Shown here piece after piece: positions 23,071-33,612 of a stretch of 64,000 bases of DNA. This stretch comes from Temnopleurus reevesii (taxonomy: Eukaryota; Echinodermata; Echinoidea; Temnopleuroida; Temnopleuridae), in contig BQKZ01001375.1 in NCBI GenBank assembly GCA_036244855.1, forward strand, positions 29,709 to 93,708, in the 5' to 3' direction. The position numbers and the translations under genes are program-made. A model generated the notes under the pieces. It was not told where the DNA came from, made no database searches, and saw only the letters and a program-made list of their open reading frames with translations. Position 1 is the stretch's first letter, and every line of letters begins with the position of its first letter.

Positions 23071-23370
23071 TCGATTTGGTGTTATACAGGTACTATTTGA
23101 TTATGCTGTTAGCAATGATCATGTACATCTTTATGACGACCATGGAGCTAATAAAATCTATAGCCACAGTTTCAAGAGAACTTAATTTCTTTATTCCTCC
23201 ATAACATTCAGTTGGTGTTATTCAGATACCGAAATCACGATCATATGTCCTAGTGGTTAAGTTTGTTAGCAACAATTGTGCACATCGTTATAGGGACCAT
23301 ATATACTAGCTATAAACTCTAAAGCTACAGTTTAAAAAGAAATAATTTCTCTTCTTTTATTCCTTTACAC
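23071..23370 (+). repeat. Diverged tandem duplication
   Basis: The block at about 23080-23200 (ttggtgttatacaggtac, gttagcaatgatcatgtaca, agccacagtttcaagagaac, ttctttattcc) recurs in the same order at about 23211-23366 (ttggtgttattcagatac, gttagcaacaattgtgcaca, agctacagtttaaaaagaaa, tcttttattcc). Two old tandem copies; function unknown. Confidence 0.6.
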
Positions 23371-23774
23371 TCATGTCATTTTCTACTCGTCTTAATCCCA
23401 TTTGCTGTGTCCAACTACTCTCATTATATTAATAAAATCTACCGCGTCTTAATGAATATAATATTATGTAATAGAAAAGGGAGAATTATTATATGGAAGA
23501 ACATCTGTACAAAGCAAGGCTAAAAACAAGCTCATGTTATCGTAATACTTTGCATCTTAACATTTTATTTGAATTATGAAATCTGTTGACAGCAAAAGTA
23601 CATGGGTTTTTTTTTGTTACTTCTGCAGGCATTTCATTATTCTCACAGACTGACATAATGAACAAAATACCCCAAGGTAAAACAGAAAATTACAAAACAG
23701 TAATATCAAATTCTGTGAATTCGAAAGCAAAGAGCTGAGGGAAAAAAATGTCGAATGAGAGAAATTGTTTGTCT

Positions 23775-24062
23775 AATTTGCTCTTCTCTGTCTATTTTCT
23801 CTACCTCTTTCTGCCTCTCTGTAACTATCTCTCCCACTCTCTCCCCCCCCCCTCTCTCTCTCTGTCTCTCTCTCTTTCTCTTCCTCTGTCTCTTTCTCTA
23901 CCTCTTTCTGCCTCTCTGTATCTATCTCCCCAACTCTCTCTCTCCCTCTTTATCTCTCTCTCTCTCTCACTCTGTCTCTTTCTCTCTGCCTCCCTCCCTC
24001 TCTCTCACTATGCCTCTTTCTCTTTCTCTCTTTCCTTCTCTCAATTTCTCTCCCTTCCTCTT
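23775..24062. repeat. CT-rich microsatellite
   Basis: Long pyrimidine tract of CTCT with CTTTCTG and CCC variants. The three open frames over it are repeat translation. Confidence 0.85.
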
Positions 24063-25074
24063 CACCTATTGTCAGAATACTACTACTTGAACAGAATGGA
24101 CATGAAGAGACAGATAGTTTGAACAATATCACCCATTAGCGCATCTTAATTTTCAGTACTGCAGACATCACAGATTTCCTATAATAGACGCGTTTGCCAG
24201 AGTCGATGTGCATCTAATTACTTTCCAATGACCTTCGACTTTGTTTTTCTCCAAAGAATCTGTTTTCAAAAGAGGAAGCATATGTTGTTTATGTAAGAGT
24301 GAGTGCTGGGAGTAATTTTTATCCATTGCGTTATGAAAGAAAAGAATTGTTGCGCCCGAATCGCTTCAGAAGCTCAAAATAGAGAAGAAAGCAAATCAAA
24401 TGAAAGATATCTTTGGATTAATTTCGTGTTTATATTTCACATAGAAAAAAATACTTATTTTCTTTAATAGAACAGATTACAATGGCACTAACAAGATTAA
24501 CTACTATTCGAATGATCAAATATTCCTCATAATTTTCGGTAATGAAAAACTGTAGCTTGTTGCGTGTATTTTACAGAAAATCCAAATCTAGTCATGTTCA
24601 ACGATCCAAGGGAAACATGGATGTTCGCACCAACACATCCAGCACTACCCGATTAAAGGGGGTGGGGGGGGTGACAAGTTGACATCGCTGCTCGGCAGAC
24701 AAGCAAGCAATACGTTACATTCTTTAAAAGAATGACTAGATTACTAAGCCAGCTCAAAGAAGAGTGATTTTCCAGTTAGATGTGGCTGCTTTTCAGATGA
24801 CTTATCTATGGGAAGCCAACTGAAATTTCAATTTAATGTAATTGTTATTTTTAGTGGAGTTTTAGTAAATTTTAGTCAAAGTTGACTAAAACTAATCGTA
24901 TTTTAGCATTGCATCACCTTTTATATTTATGTTACTTTGAAATGCCATGCCTTTTCTGGAACCGTATCTCAGCGGATAAATAAGGAGTATTAATTGCTGC
25001 CCTATATTTCAGGGAGCTCATTTCCAAACGCATAACGTTGCAAACAGGACAAACAGACACCTTTCCAACACGTT
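24063..25074. other. Unassigned stretch
   Basis: No gene recognised. A G-rich run lies at about 24657-24671. Confidence 0.4.
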
Positions 25075-25150
25075 CACAAACACGCACATACCCAAAATTA
25101 ATACGTAACATAACACACACATACACACACACACAAACACACACACGCGG
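25075..25150. repeat. (CA)n microsatellite
   Basis: CACA dinucleotides with ATA and AAA interruptions, best at about 25112-25147. Confidence 0.75.
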
Positions 25151-25378
25151 GGGCATACCATTAGTTCTATTTCTAAATGAGACCATTGTTGGTTAGCTCT
25201 TTCATTAAACAAAATAACAGTAAAAGTTTAAAGAGAAAGCATATTCGCGGAACGATTAGTACTCCAGTTCGAAGACGGTATCTTGTCAATTTTCTTCAAT
25301 ATTATTTACAACTCATTACTCATTTGTCCATCAATTATATCACAGCCTGTTTCTCCCGCACCTGCTCCTGAAAGAACT

Positions 25379-25498
25379 AGGCTGCGTTACACAAAGCTTT
25401 CCAATCGATCGTAAGATTGATATACATCGTAAGTCTATGGGAAGCCATGTACTAAAGATTTGCGATGGATCGCAATAATTTTGTGTTACAGGCAGCTG
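25379..25498. mobile_element. Foldback element, family D, copy
   Basis: Left end ggctgcgttacacaaagc, core tcgatcgtaagattgatata and atcgtaagtctatggg, right end ttttgtgttacaggcagc. Closely follows the pattern at 10064-10183. Confidence 0.75.
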
Positions 25499-26250
25499 AT
25501 GTACATCTTGAGTACTGGTAATGGTTTTTTAAAGATAAGATATGAATGCTGGGAAATATGGTGGCGTTAAAGTGCCATCGAATTGGAGACTTGTCCAGAT
25601 ACTTCATCTTGACAAGTCGACATGATAGCTTACTTTTGTTGATTTTTAAGGAAATTAACCTTATTAGTAAACCACATGGACTTAAAGACTTTTAGGGTGT
25701 TATTTAAAAGTTACAATTGATCGTAAGTTACAGTTGATTGGAACGCGCCAATTAAAATCATTGTTTCATGCGCGTCTTGTTCAATACGCATACCGTGCGC
25801 GGATGAAAATGTGCGTTACAATTTTCAAAGTTGCAGATGATTTGCAGGTGATTTTGAGCAACACCCCCAAAGTGTCACACATCATAATTTTGTTATTGAA
25901 AAAAAGGATCTTATCTCAAGCAGTCTGACCTATATCATTAAATTCCAAGTGATGAAAAAAGCAAAAAACAGTTCGAAATAGACTGTGATATAGCCACTAT
26001 CAGAATACCTCCGAAAGTTGAATAAAGTGTACCATGGGTGTTTTACTCCAGCAGAGTGTCTCTATATAGGTCACATTTTAATATTTAGCTTCCTAAAGCA
26101 CTTAACGTTAATTATATAGCATAACATTCTTCACACCTTAGTTTATGTACACAATCAACTATCTGGATATTTAGGGTCTCATCTGACAGTTGAGATTTAG
26201 AAAAAAATTAAAGCAATGTTACATAATTCCTGTGATAGATTTCACAAGTC
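25499..26250. other. Unassigned stretch
   Basis: No gene recognised. A catcttgacaagtcgac motif near 25606 belongs to the same motif group as the block that follows at 26251. Confidence 0.4.
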
Positions 26251-26660
26251 AACTTGAAAGCATGGATTATCCCCATCAAGTTGATTTTCAAAATGTATCA
26301 TGTATACTTGGCAAGGTAATGTATTTCGCCATGATTACACAACTATTTGATGATCAACTTGGTGACACAAACTATGTTGCAACATTATGAAGGCGACTTG
26401 GCAAAATAATGTATCTCGCCATGATATGACATAACCATCCTTAGTAAGATAAATACTGTAGGCGACTTGGTTAAAAAAAAAAATCTCTTTCAAAATAAAA
26501 AAAATAGAGCTCACATGTACACTTATCAAGATAAAACATCACGACAAGTCTCGAAATCTATGGCACTTTAAAACTGCCGTAGGTTAAAACCTCGACAGAA
26601 ATTGAGGCGAGGGAATCAAAACAAGAAATACTTGGCAAGTCATTATATATAGTTCAAGGT
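26251..26660. repeat. Degenerate array of ACTTGGCAAG-type motifs
   Basis: acttggcaaggtaatgtatt and acttggcaaaataatgtatc, each followed by tcgccatgat, lie about 90 bp apart. Other versions are gatcaacttggtgac, gcgacttggttaaaa, acttatcaagataaaac and acttggcaagtcatt. They look like decayed copies of one repeat unit. Confidence 0.5.
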
Positions 26661-27121
26661 AAGGATGTTGATAGAGAACAAACGGGATGACTTTTGATAT
26701 ATGGACGCGGAGAAAAAAGAGCAGGACAAATTCAAACAAATAGATTTGACGGAAATAAGAAGAAAAAATGGGAACCGTGAAAAATGGATCACTGACGAAT
26801 ATCACAATGTACGAAAAGGTGTTAGTTATAGAGTAAAGTTTGACCTATTTCCCAAATTAACTGTAATTATGGTGATGATGTTAACAAATATTTATTTCCG
26901 AGTATTCGTAATACTTTTCTTGAAACTGTTTTAGATTTCAAAAGCAAAAGAAGATAAGCACTGGCATGACAGTTTCCTTATTTTTTTCTCGAAAATCGAT
27001 ATTTAACTAATACTGAGTAGTAAATAAAGTAAACTGTATAATGAAGCGATCACAGAAATACTTACAAGACCGCTATTATACACAAGCATCAGAATTAATA
27101 CATTAATATCAAGATGTCATG

Positions 27122-28036
27122 CACACTAAGAAACTAGGGTACAGTTAGGGTCCAAAATCAAAGTCACTAATTTGAACCCCGGCATCCCGCCGGCATCCTA
27201 ATTATACCCTATGAGATTCCAAATTAATCCCATGTGATGAAAGCTGGTACGAAGGGTACAACGTTGTACCCTCCCGATTTGAAACTAGTGCAGAATGCAG
27301 ACCCCACTCTCTATACGTGGTCGGAAATGAATGCTGGTTTTGTTCTTATTTTACCTTTAGGAACTCTATTTCATACGTAATAGATTTAATCTATTACTAT
27401 GTTTTTTATTCCACTGATCCTTACAAGATTCGGAAGAAAAAAAAAACATTAATACATCGATGTTTTGAATAAAGTTTATAAATAACAGACTAGAAAAGGA
27501 ACACGTCTTAACCAATGGCGAGCGAGCGAGGCGACAGTGGCTGACCAATCAGGTGGCACTATTTCACGAACAAAGAGGGTCGGTATCGAGGGTCGATATT
27601 GACTGAGGCGCCGTGGCGTGCGCCGGAAATACATCTGTTCGGGACAGTCATATAGACTTGGGTTCGTTCCTGCCTGTGGGTTCGAAACCAGGTCGCATAC
27701 CGTCTTTCGGGTGGAGACGTTAAGATGGCGACCCTCTTTCTCTCTTCTTCTTCTGGCGTAAATATTCAGAATTTAATGATACACGCCTCTAAACTACATC
27801 CTTTCCTTTCCCTTTTTGCCAAACGCCAAAGATCTCATTTTGTACCCTAATGGTACAATTTTACATTCCTGGGATACAAATGTGTTCCAATAGGGTACAA
27901 ACTTGTACCCTTGGTTGGGGTATAAAATTGCACCTCACATTTAGATTTCAAACTTGTACCCCATAGGGTTCACCCGGTGTTACATGGGATTGTACCCCTA
28001 AGGGTGCAAAGTTGTACCCTAATTTCTTAGTATGTG
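27122..28036. mobile_element. Terminal-inverted-repeat element rich in TTGTACCC, about 915 bp
   Basis: The left end cactaagaaactagggtaca pairs with the right end tgtaccctaatttcttagta. The flanking 150-200 bp on each side carries many copies of ttgtaccct / agggtacaa. The middle (about 27300-27830) is unlike the arms and holds a possible SINE (27595-27760). The simplest reading is a foldback into which something else inserted. Confidence 0.65.
27595..27760 (+). mobile_element. Possible third tRNA-derived SINE
   Basis: ggcgccgtggcgtgcgccgg resembles a tRNA-like head. A B-box-like gtgggttcgaaaccaggtcg follows, then the body ctttcgggtggagacgttaa and a pyrimidine/CTTCTT tail. Only one copy in this window, so the family assignment rests on structure alone. 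Confidence 0.5.
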
Positions 28037-28195
28037 TATCTATTAAGTATTTAGATATTTACGGCAACGCCAGATCAAATTGCTCTTTAAATCTCTCTAT
28101 CATCATTACCCACAGCTGAAGATATTTTCCATATAATGCGCATGTAATTAAGCAACATCACTTATACCCTTCCCTTTAAACGCTTTTAAGCTGCC

Positions 28196-28460
28196 TAAAG
28201 CTCGACTCACATCTTTTTGTTTTGGCCTGCATCGGGCCAGCGTCTTTGAAAATTAAAAACGCTCCCTAAGCGCAAAGTATACACTGATCAGACGGTAGAC
28301 CGACGATTGCTTTGCGCTCGAGGATAGGAGCGTGTGCCGAACGTCAGTGTATGGTATGATCTGCGTCTTTGTGCGTCCAGGGAGCGTTTTTTCTGATCTA
28401 AAAAAAAATACCACTGGGCTGACGCAAGGAAAAAACGCAATGGTGTGAGTCGGCCTTAAA
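28196..28460. mobile_element. Foldback element, family A, copy 2
   Basis: Left end taaagctcgactcacatc and right end tggtgtgagtcggccttaaa. The inner arms aaaacgctccctaagcgc / gcgtccagggagcgtttt pair well. About 265 bp, non-coding. Confidence 0.8.
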
Positions 28461-29884
28461 AAATTGTTTTCTTTTGCATCATGGTATTAAATGAATACAC
28501 CAAGGACACTGAACGGCTCCAATCTGACAGCGCATAGAAAACAAAATAAATCGATTCCACATGAATACGGTACGTGGTGTAATGTTGCGCGCCGGGAGTG
28601 ATTTTTTTTTCAGTGTTTTAACATCTGAGTGAGATAGCGAATGATCACATAGCCAGAAAGTACTTCATCCGGGTATTTTGTAACGGGTGCTGTATACACT
28701 GTGTAATCAATGAGCTCAAATGTTCCCAAGAAGGAAAGAGAACTAAATATTTCCTCTGACAGGGGGATGTAGATTTTCACTCTGTATGCAATCCTCGAAA
28801 CAAAGGGGTTTTATGCCCCCTTGTTTATAATTGGGACATTTTCGGGAGTTTATTAAGGTTTACGAATATAACTGAACCCAGAATACTATTGTGTTACTGA
28901 ACATGTAGACAAGTCCTACCGATGCGGCTTGACAATCAAGCATAAGAAGAAAAACGGAGAAAGGTGCATAAAAGGGAGGATAATCTCAAATGACGTGAAA
29001 AGCTGAAAATAATTATTTGAAAATACAAAAGAAAAACTGTGACGGACAAAAAAAAAAACACCTAGCCAAGGACTACCTCCAGCTTTAGCTTAATTTCTCT
29101 TTCGAGCGTTTACGAATTACAATGGCACTTTTTCAAAAGGGAACCTGTAACTAAGTTTCGGTAGAAATTCTGAAACAATAATGGTAAAAGATAAGTGCAT
29201 TATCATTGTGGACAAAGTAAACAATTTTCATTCAAGCATTGGGCGCGAAAGAAATGATGTCCTTCATATTATGTTGAAAAGAAAGAATCGTACCTGGGAC
29301 TTTCTTTTGTAATCATGAAACTAGTGCGAATGCTTGGATGAAGTTGTTTGCTTTTTTGCAGTCCCTTTTCCCTTCTGATAACAGTGTATGTCGCTTGAAA
29401 TGGTCATATTGCTCTGCTATACAGTCATGATTAGCTAATTAAGAATAAAAACAATATAACACAATTTGTGAATGCACGCATGGCCAAAATGATTGGTTTG
29501 GGCTCAAACCTTGCAATAAATCTGGAACACGTTCTAGTCATCCACAATTTCAAACGATTTCATCCTTTATTCATATTATTGTTATCAATACGCTTTATTA
29601 TCAATAGAGGCTATAAGCGTAATATCCCTATCTAGCGTCAGTTAATAGATTGTAAATAAGATTACAGATGCACAAGTAATCTTAGCTTTCCGCTTACATT
29701 CCCCTCAAATTTGTTTATTTAAAATGAACTTAACCCTGGAGGGAGAGATCATCCAGTTCAGCTGTAGATTCCCTTTAATAAGGAAAGCTCAAGGCCTCTA
29801 GCGAATAGGTTTCAACTGGCATAAACATGGATCGGATGTAAAATGGAAAACTTGAACGAGCCAATGCTCATTCATACAAACATA
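28461..29884. other. Unassigned stretch
   Basis: 1.4 kb in which no gene, RNA or repeat is recognised. Confidence 0.4.
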
Positions 29885-30360
29885 GAAAAAAAAGTACAAT
29901 TTTGCATCTTAAAGTGTGATTAATTGCTACACTGCGAGTTCACATTTGGGGTGTGATTTTGCACCTTTCATAACAAATCAATAATGAGCATCCCCTTTCA
30001 ATCAAAATAATATAAGACTGTGAAAATCCTCCATACGCAATTTGCAATAGTATTGCCTCGAATCCGCGCATTTAAAGATATATTCGAATCTCTTCATTCA
30101 GTGACAAAAACCTTATTTCATTCGTCTAGCTGAGCTATTTTAAATGGGTATATTTATTATAAAGCATTTAATAAATATTCCTTCTTGTAATGCGGCACCC
30201 CCTTAAGACTCTGAAATGTTACAGTTCTGGCAATAAGAGATACAATTTTACAATCGAAATATTGTGCAATACTGCATCCCTCCGGGCTTTGCTGATGACT
30301 GCATCTTTTGAAAAAAATGGTGCAAGATGCACCTCTTTCCTTTAGTGTGTATAAATTCCA
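29885..30360. repeat. Family N-like motifs
   Basis: Two neighbouring segments carry ttttgcatctt/gattttgcacctttc (29897-29975) and gcggcacccc...ggtgcaagatgcacctc (30190-30335). They resemble the GGTGCAA elements at 15653 and 46400-46880. The ends are unclear. Confidence 0.4.
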
Positions 30361-31600
30361 ACAAAACATAAAATGAGAAGCTCTTATAGGTCCCCAGTCA
30401 CCTCATCGGGGAGACATCGCACCTCAACCGGAAAGTACTCGGGCGGCAAACGGCTATGAAGAAGGATAGTCTAGCAGACGATCCGTTAAAGATATATTCT
30501 GGTATTTGTTTAAAAAAATAAAATAAATGTTCACAGAATCGCACAAAATGTGAGAAGAATGTTCAGAACTATGAATAAATAATATGTGCCAAAGTGTTTT
30601 GCAAGAAAATGTATAATGGCAGAGAAATGTGCAAATAAAGGGTCAAAATTGGGCCATGTCGGGCCGACAGATTTTATACCAGTCCCACGCGCTGCTTCCT
30701 GTGTTTGCTGCAGTGGACAGAGCACGTAGAGAATGACATAATTTCGCTTTTAACCGGTTTGAGGTTATCATATTAGTTTTCCCTTGTCTACACAAGTCAC
30801 GTTGCGCTTTGTTTGTAACATAAGATTATTCTAATCATTCGTTTTTCCAAATTGAAGTTCTTTGCAAGTACTCGATATTCGCTTTAACGTGTTCGCGGGC
30901 ACATTTTACTTGAACCGCCAAAACCAGAATGAACAAAAGATTCGTTTTAATTTGCAAGTGCTTGTCTGAAATCGTATCAAATATCTGACTGATTCTAAGA
31001 AGTAAATGGATCAAGGTTGTTTTTACTTCCATTTCTGCGACCTCCAAGACATATTTGATTCCGTTTAACATTCGACTCACCCTTCCGTTTTATTGATTCC
31101 TTACATGAATTGTGAGCGGTGGAGTAAAGGAAGTAAATTATTTCTTCTCCGTAATTGCGTTCGTTTTGCGGATTTTGCTTCTATATTGTTTCCCCTTCCT
31201 CCTACATTTTAATGCAGACAACAAAACATCCTTAAACTATGCTATTGTGTGTTTACTTGTCTGTCTCAACCTCTTGATTTTCGATCTATAAAAATGCCTA
31301 GAACCAAAATAATTCAAACGGCATTATAACCTCCTTAAGTTTTGTCCCTTATAATTTCAATATCATTCGTTCTTAGTTCCGTTAGCCTATGAGTATCACG
31401 ATTAAATTTTGTATTCATCATTTTGATTATAAATACTACTCAAATCATTAACGAAAGAGATTTAAGAAATATGGAAGATTGGCTTTTGTTCCTTCACAAA
31501 TCAATCATACATTAAGAGGGGAAACGTATCTGAAGGGGAAGAAGTAGATATTAAGACATTTGTTTTTTTTTTAAAGAGAGGTTATCCTTAAGGATAGATT
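30361..31600. other. Unassigned stretch
   Basis: No gene recognised; short open frames only. Confidence 0.4.
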
Positions 31601-31745
31601 TCAAATATGACACTAATTGTTGTTATTATCATCATCAATATTATAATTATTTCTAATGTTGTTGGTGTTTGTTCGCATCATTCTTATTATCATTATTATT
31701 ATAATTATCATCAAATTCAACAACATTGTTATTGTAATTGTCATG
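31601..31745. repeat. Imperfect ATT/ATC microsatellite
   Basis: Interrupted ATT, ATC and GTT triplets. Confidence 0.7.
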
Positions 31746-32039
31746 CACATTGTTCGAACCGAGGAACTAGCAAAATATTGAAAAAGCTTGATTCACAATA
31801 AGAATGTCCATCTTAAAGATAATTTTGGGCAATTCAAACAAACCACTGAATATTACATATCGTGTCATTGACCTGCAATCTTTACATCTAAGCAAAAAAA
31901 AAAAAAAAAAAGGCCTAAAAGTAAAATATTCGACCGATAAAAACGGTCTCTCATGCCTCATTTGGTGCTGTACAAACTCAAAATCAAAGCATGGAGATTG
32001 GCGTCGCCTAAGAGTAAAGGGTCTGGTGGGGATACAATT

Positions 32040-32133
32040 GAGTACGAGAGAGGGAGAGAGGGGAAGACAGGGAGAGAGAAAGAGAGAGAGGGGAGGGAGA
32101 TCTCGAGAGAGAGAGAGAGAGAGAGAGAGATAT

Positions 32134-32172
<39 letters not shown>

Positions 32173-32290
32173 CAGACAGATGGAGAGAGAAAGACGGAGT
32201 GCGAGAGATAGGAGAGAGAGACAGAGAGAGAAAGAGAGGTGTGTGGAGAGATGGAGAGAGATGGAGAGAAACACGCAGTGCACACACGCA
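32040..32290. repeat. (GA)n microsatellite with a short CA end
   Basis: Purine-rich (GA)n with GGGA interruptions, then cacacacgcacacacag. Long Ser/Leu frames on the minus strand and Arg/Glu frames on the plus strand are repeat translation. Confidence 0.9.
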
Positions 32291-32577
32291 CACACAGAGG
32301 CGGGGTGATATAAATATAGCGATAGATAGGCAAGAGTATAGAAAGAGGGGATGAGATGATATAAGAGGAAAGACAGAATGTAAAACAGATGTTGGTTTGT
32401 GGGTGCATGTGCGTTTGTGTCAGTGTGTGTGTTGCTTTTGTGAAAAATTATGCGTGTATTTAAAGAAATAGAATTGATTGTGCTATCAGAGACCATGCAA
32501 CTTACATAGGGAAAGAAAATATGTAAAACTTTTAAAAAGTGAAGGAGAAAAGGGAGAAACACTAAAAAGAGTAAGGG

Positions 32578-32725
32578 TGGAAGAAGAAGAAGAAGAAGAA
32601 GAAGAAGAGGAGGAAGAAGAATATTATGATAATGATGACGATGATGTTGATGATAATGATGGTGTTGGAAATGATGATGATGAAAATGATGATAATGAGG
32701 ATGAAGAAGAAAACGACGACGGAAA
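32578..32725. repeat. (GAA)n passing into (GAT)n microsatellite
   Basis: gaagaagaag at 32580-32622, then gatgatgatg/aatgatgat to about 32705. The Glu/Asp-rich 101-codon frame is repeat translation. Confidence 0.85.
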
Positions 32726-33130
32726 AAAGAAGAAGAAGGGAAATAAAAGGTTGACAGAAAGAGCAGAAGGAGAGAGAGGATGAGAAGTAATGTGAGTGAC
32801 GAAAAGACAAACCAAGTCAGCGCAAGAGAATGGGCAGGAGAGATAATATGATTGAAAATAATCTAGGGCACACGATGCATCACCGTTAAAATGCGTAGAC
32901 ATTCTCCCGACTTTTTAATGACACAGAAATTAGCTTTAATTGAAAGTCAAAAAGGCTCTCAGTAAATATTTACCAGCCTGACGAAAACCTTCGGGAACTG
33001 CGCGATCAATCTAAATTGTGCACCGATTAAAGGTGACATCGATAACAGTCCTAGTCACGTGACCTGACAGCCTGGGCGGGCAGTTTTGTAGGTACCATAT
33101 CAGGTGATTCGAGTGATTATAAACTGTTCT
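32726..33130. other. Unassigned stretch
   Basis: No gene recognised. Confidence 0.4.
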
Positions 33131-33243
33131 GGGGCCCGTAACATAAAAGAGACATAATCGATTTTGCGATCAATCGCAAAGTTGAGTAAATGATTTCCCA
33201 TCGACTTGCGATTGATTGAAAAAAAAATTATTTTGCGGAGCCC
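33131..33243. mobile_element. Foldback element, family D, 3'-truncated
   Basis: Starts ggggcccgtaacataaaaga and has gcgatcaatcgcaaag and tttcccatcgacttgcgatt inside. The right end is degenerate (ttttgcggagccc). It abuts the family E copy. Confidence 0.6.
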
Positions 33244-33269
33244 AGACCTTCTTTCTAAAAGTAAAGGAA

Positions 33270-33612
33270 TTAAAGGGGAACAAACCTCTAGAATTATCGT
33301 ACTCTCATTGAATGAAGAAAAATCAGATGAAGAAAGTGTAAAAATTTGAGCAAAATCGGACAACCCGTTCAAAAGTTATGAATTTTCAAAGTCACAGAGA
33401 TTTGACGATCACTGTCGCTCATGGGGATTGTGCCGAATTTGCCAATCGCACGGATCCCCATCAATAGTAGGGATCGTCATATCTCTGTGATTTTGAAAAT
33501 GCATAACCTTTGAAAGGATTGTCCGATTTTGCTCAAATTTTCACAGTTGGTTCATCTGTTGTTTCTTCATTCAATGAGAGCATGATAATTCCAGGGGTTA
33601 GTTTCCCTTTAA
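33270..33612. mobile_element. Foldback element, family E, mid-size copy (343 bp)
   Basis: Left end ttaaaggggaacaaacctct, right end ggggttagtttccctttaa. Long arms pair: aaatttgagcaaaatcggac with gtccgattttgctcaaattt, and ttcaaagtcacagagatttg with atatctctgtgattttgaaa. TTAA occurs at both edges. It lacks the roughly 230-bp centre of the long copy at 58416. Non-coding. Confidence 0.85.

Noticed and set aside
31767..32562. Several Ser/Leu or Arg/Glu frames of 100-213 codons
   Set aside because: They follow the GA/CT microsatellite and show no protein-like composition outside it.
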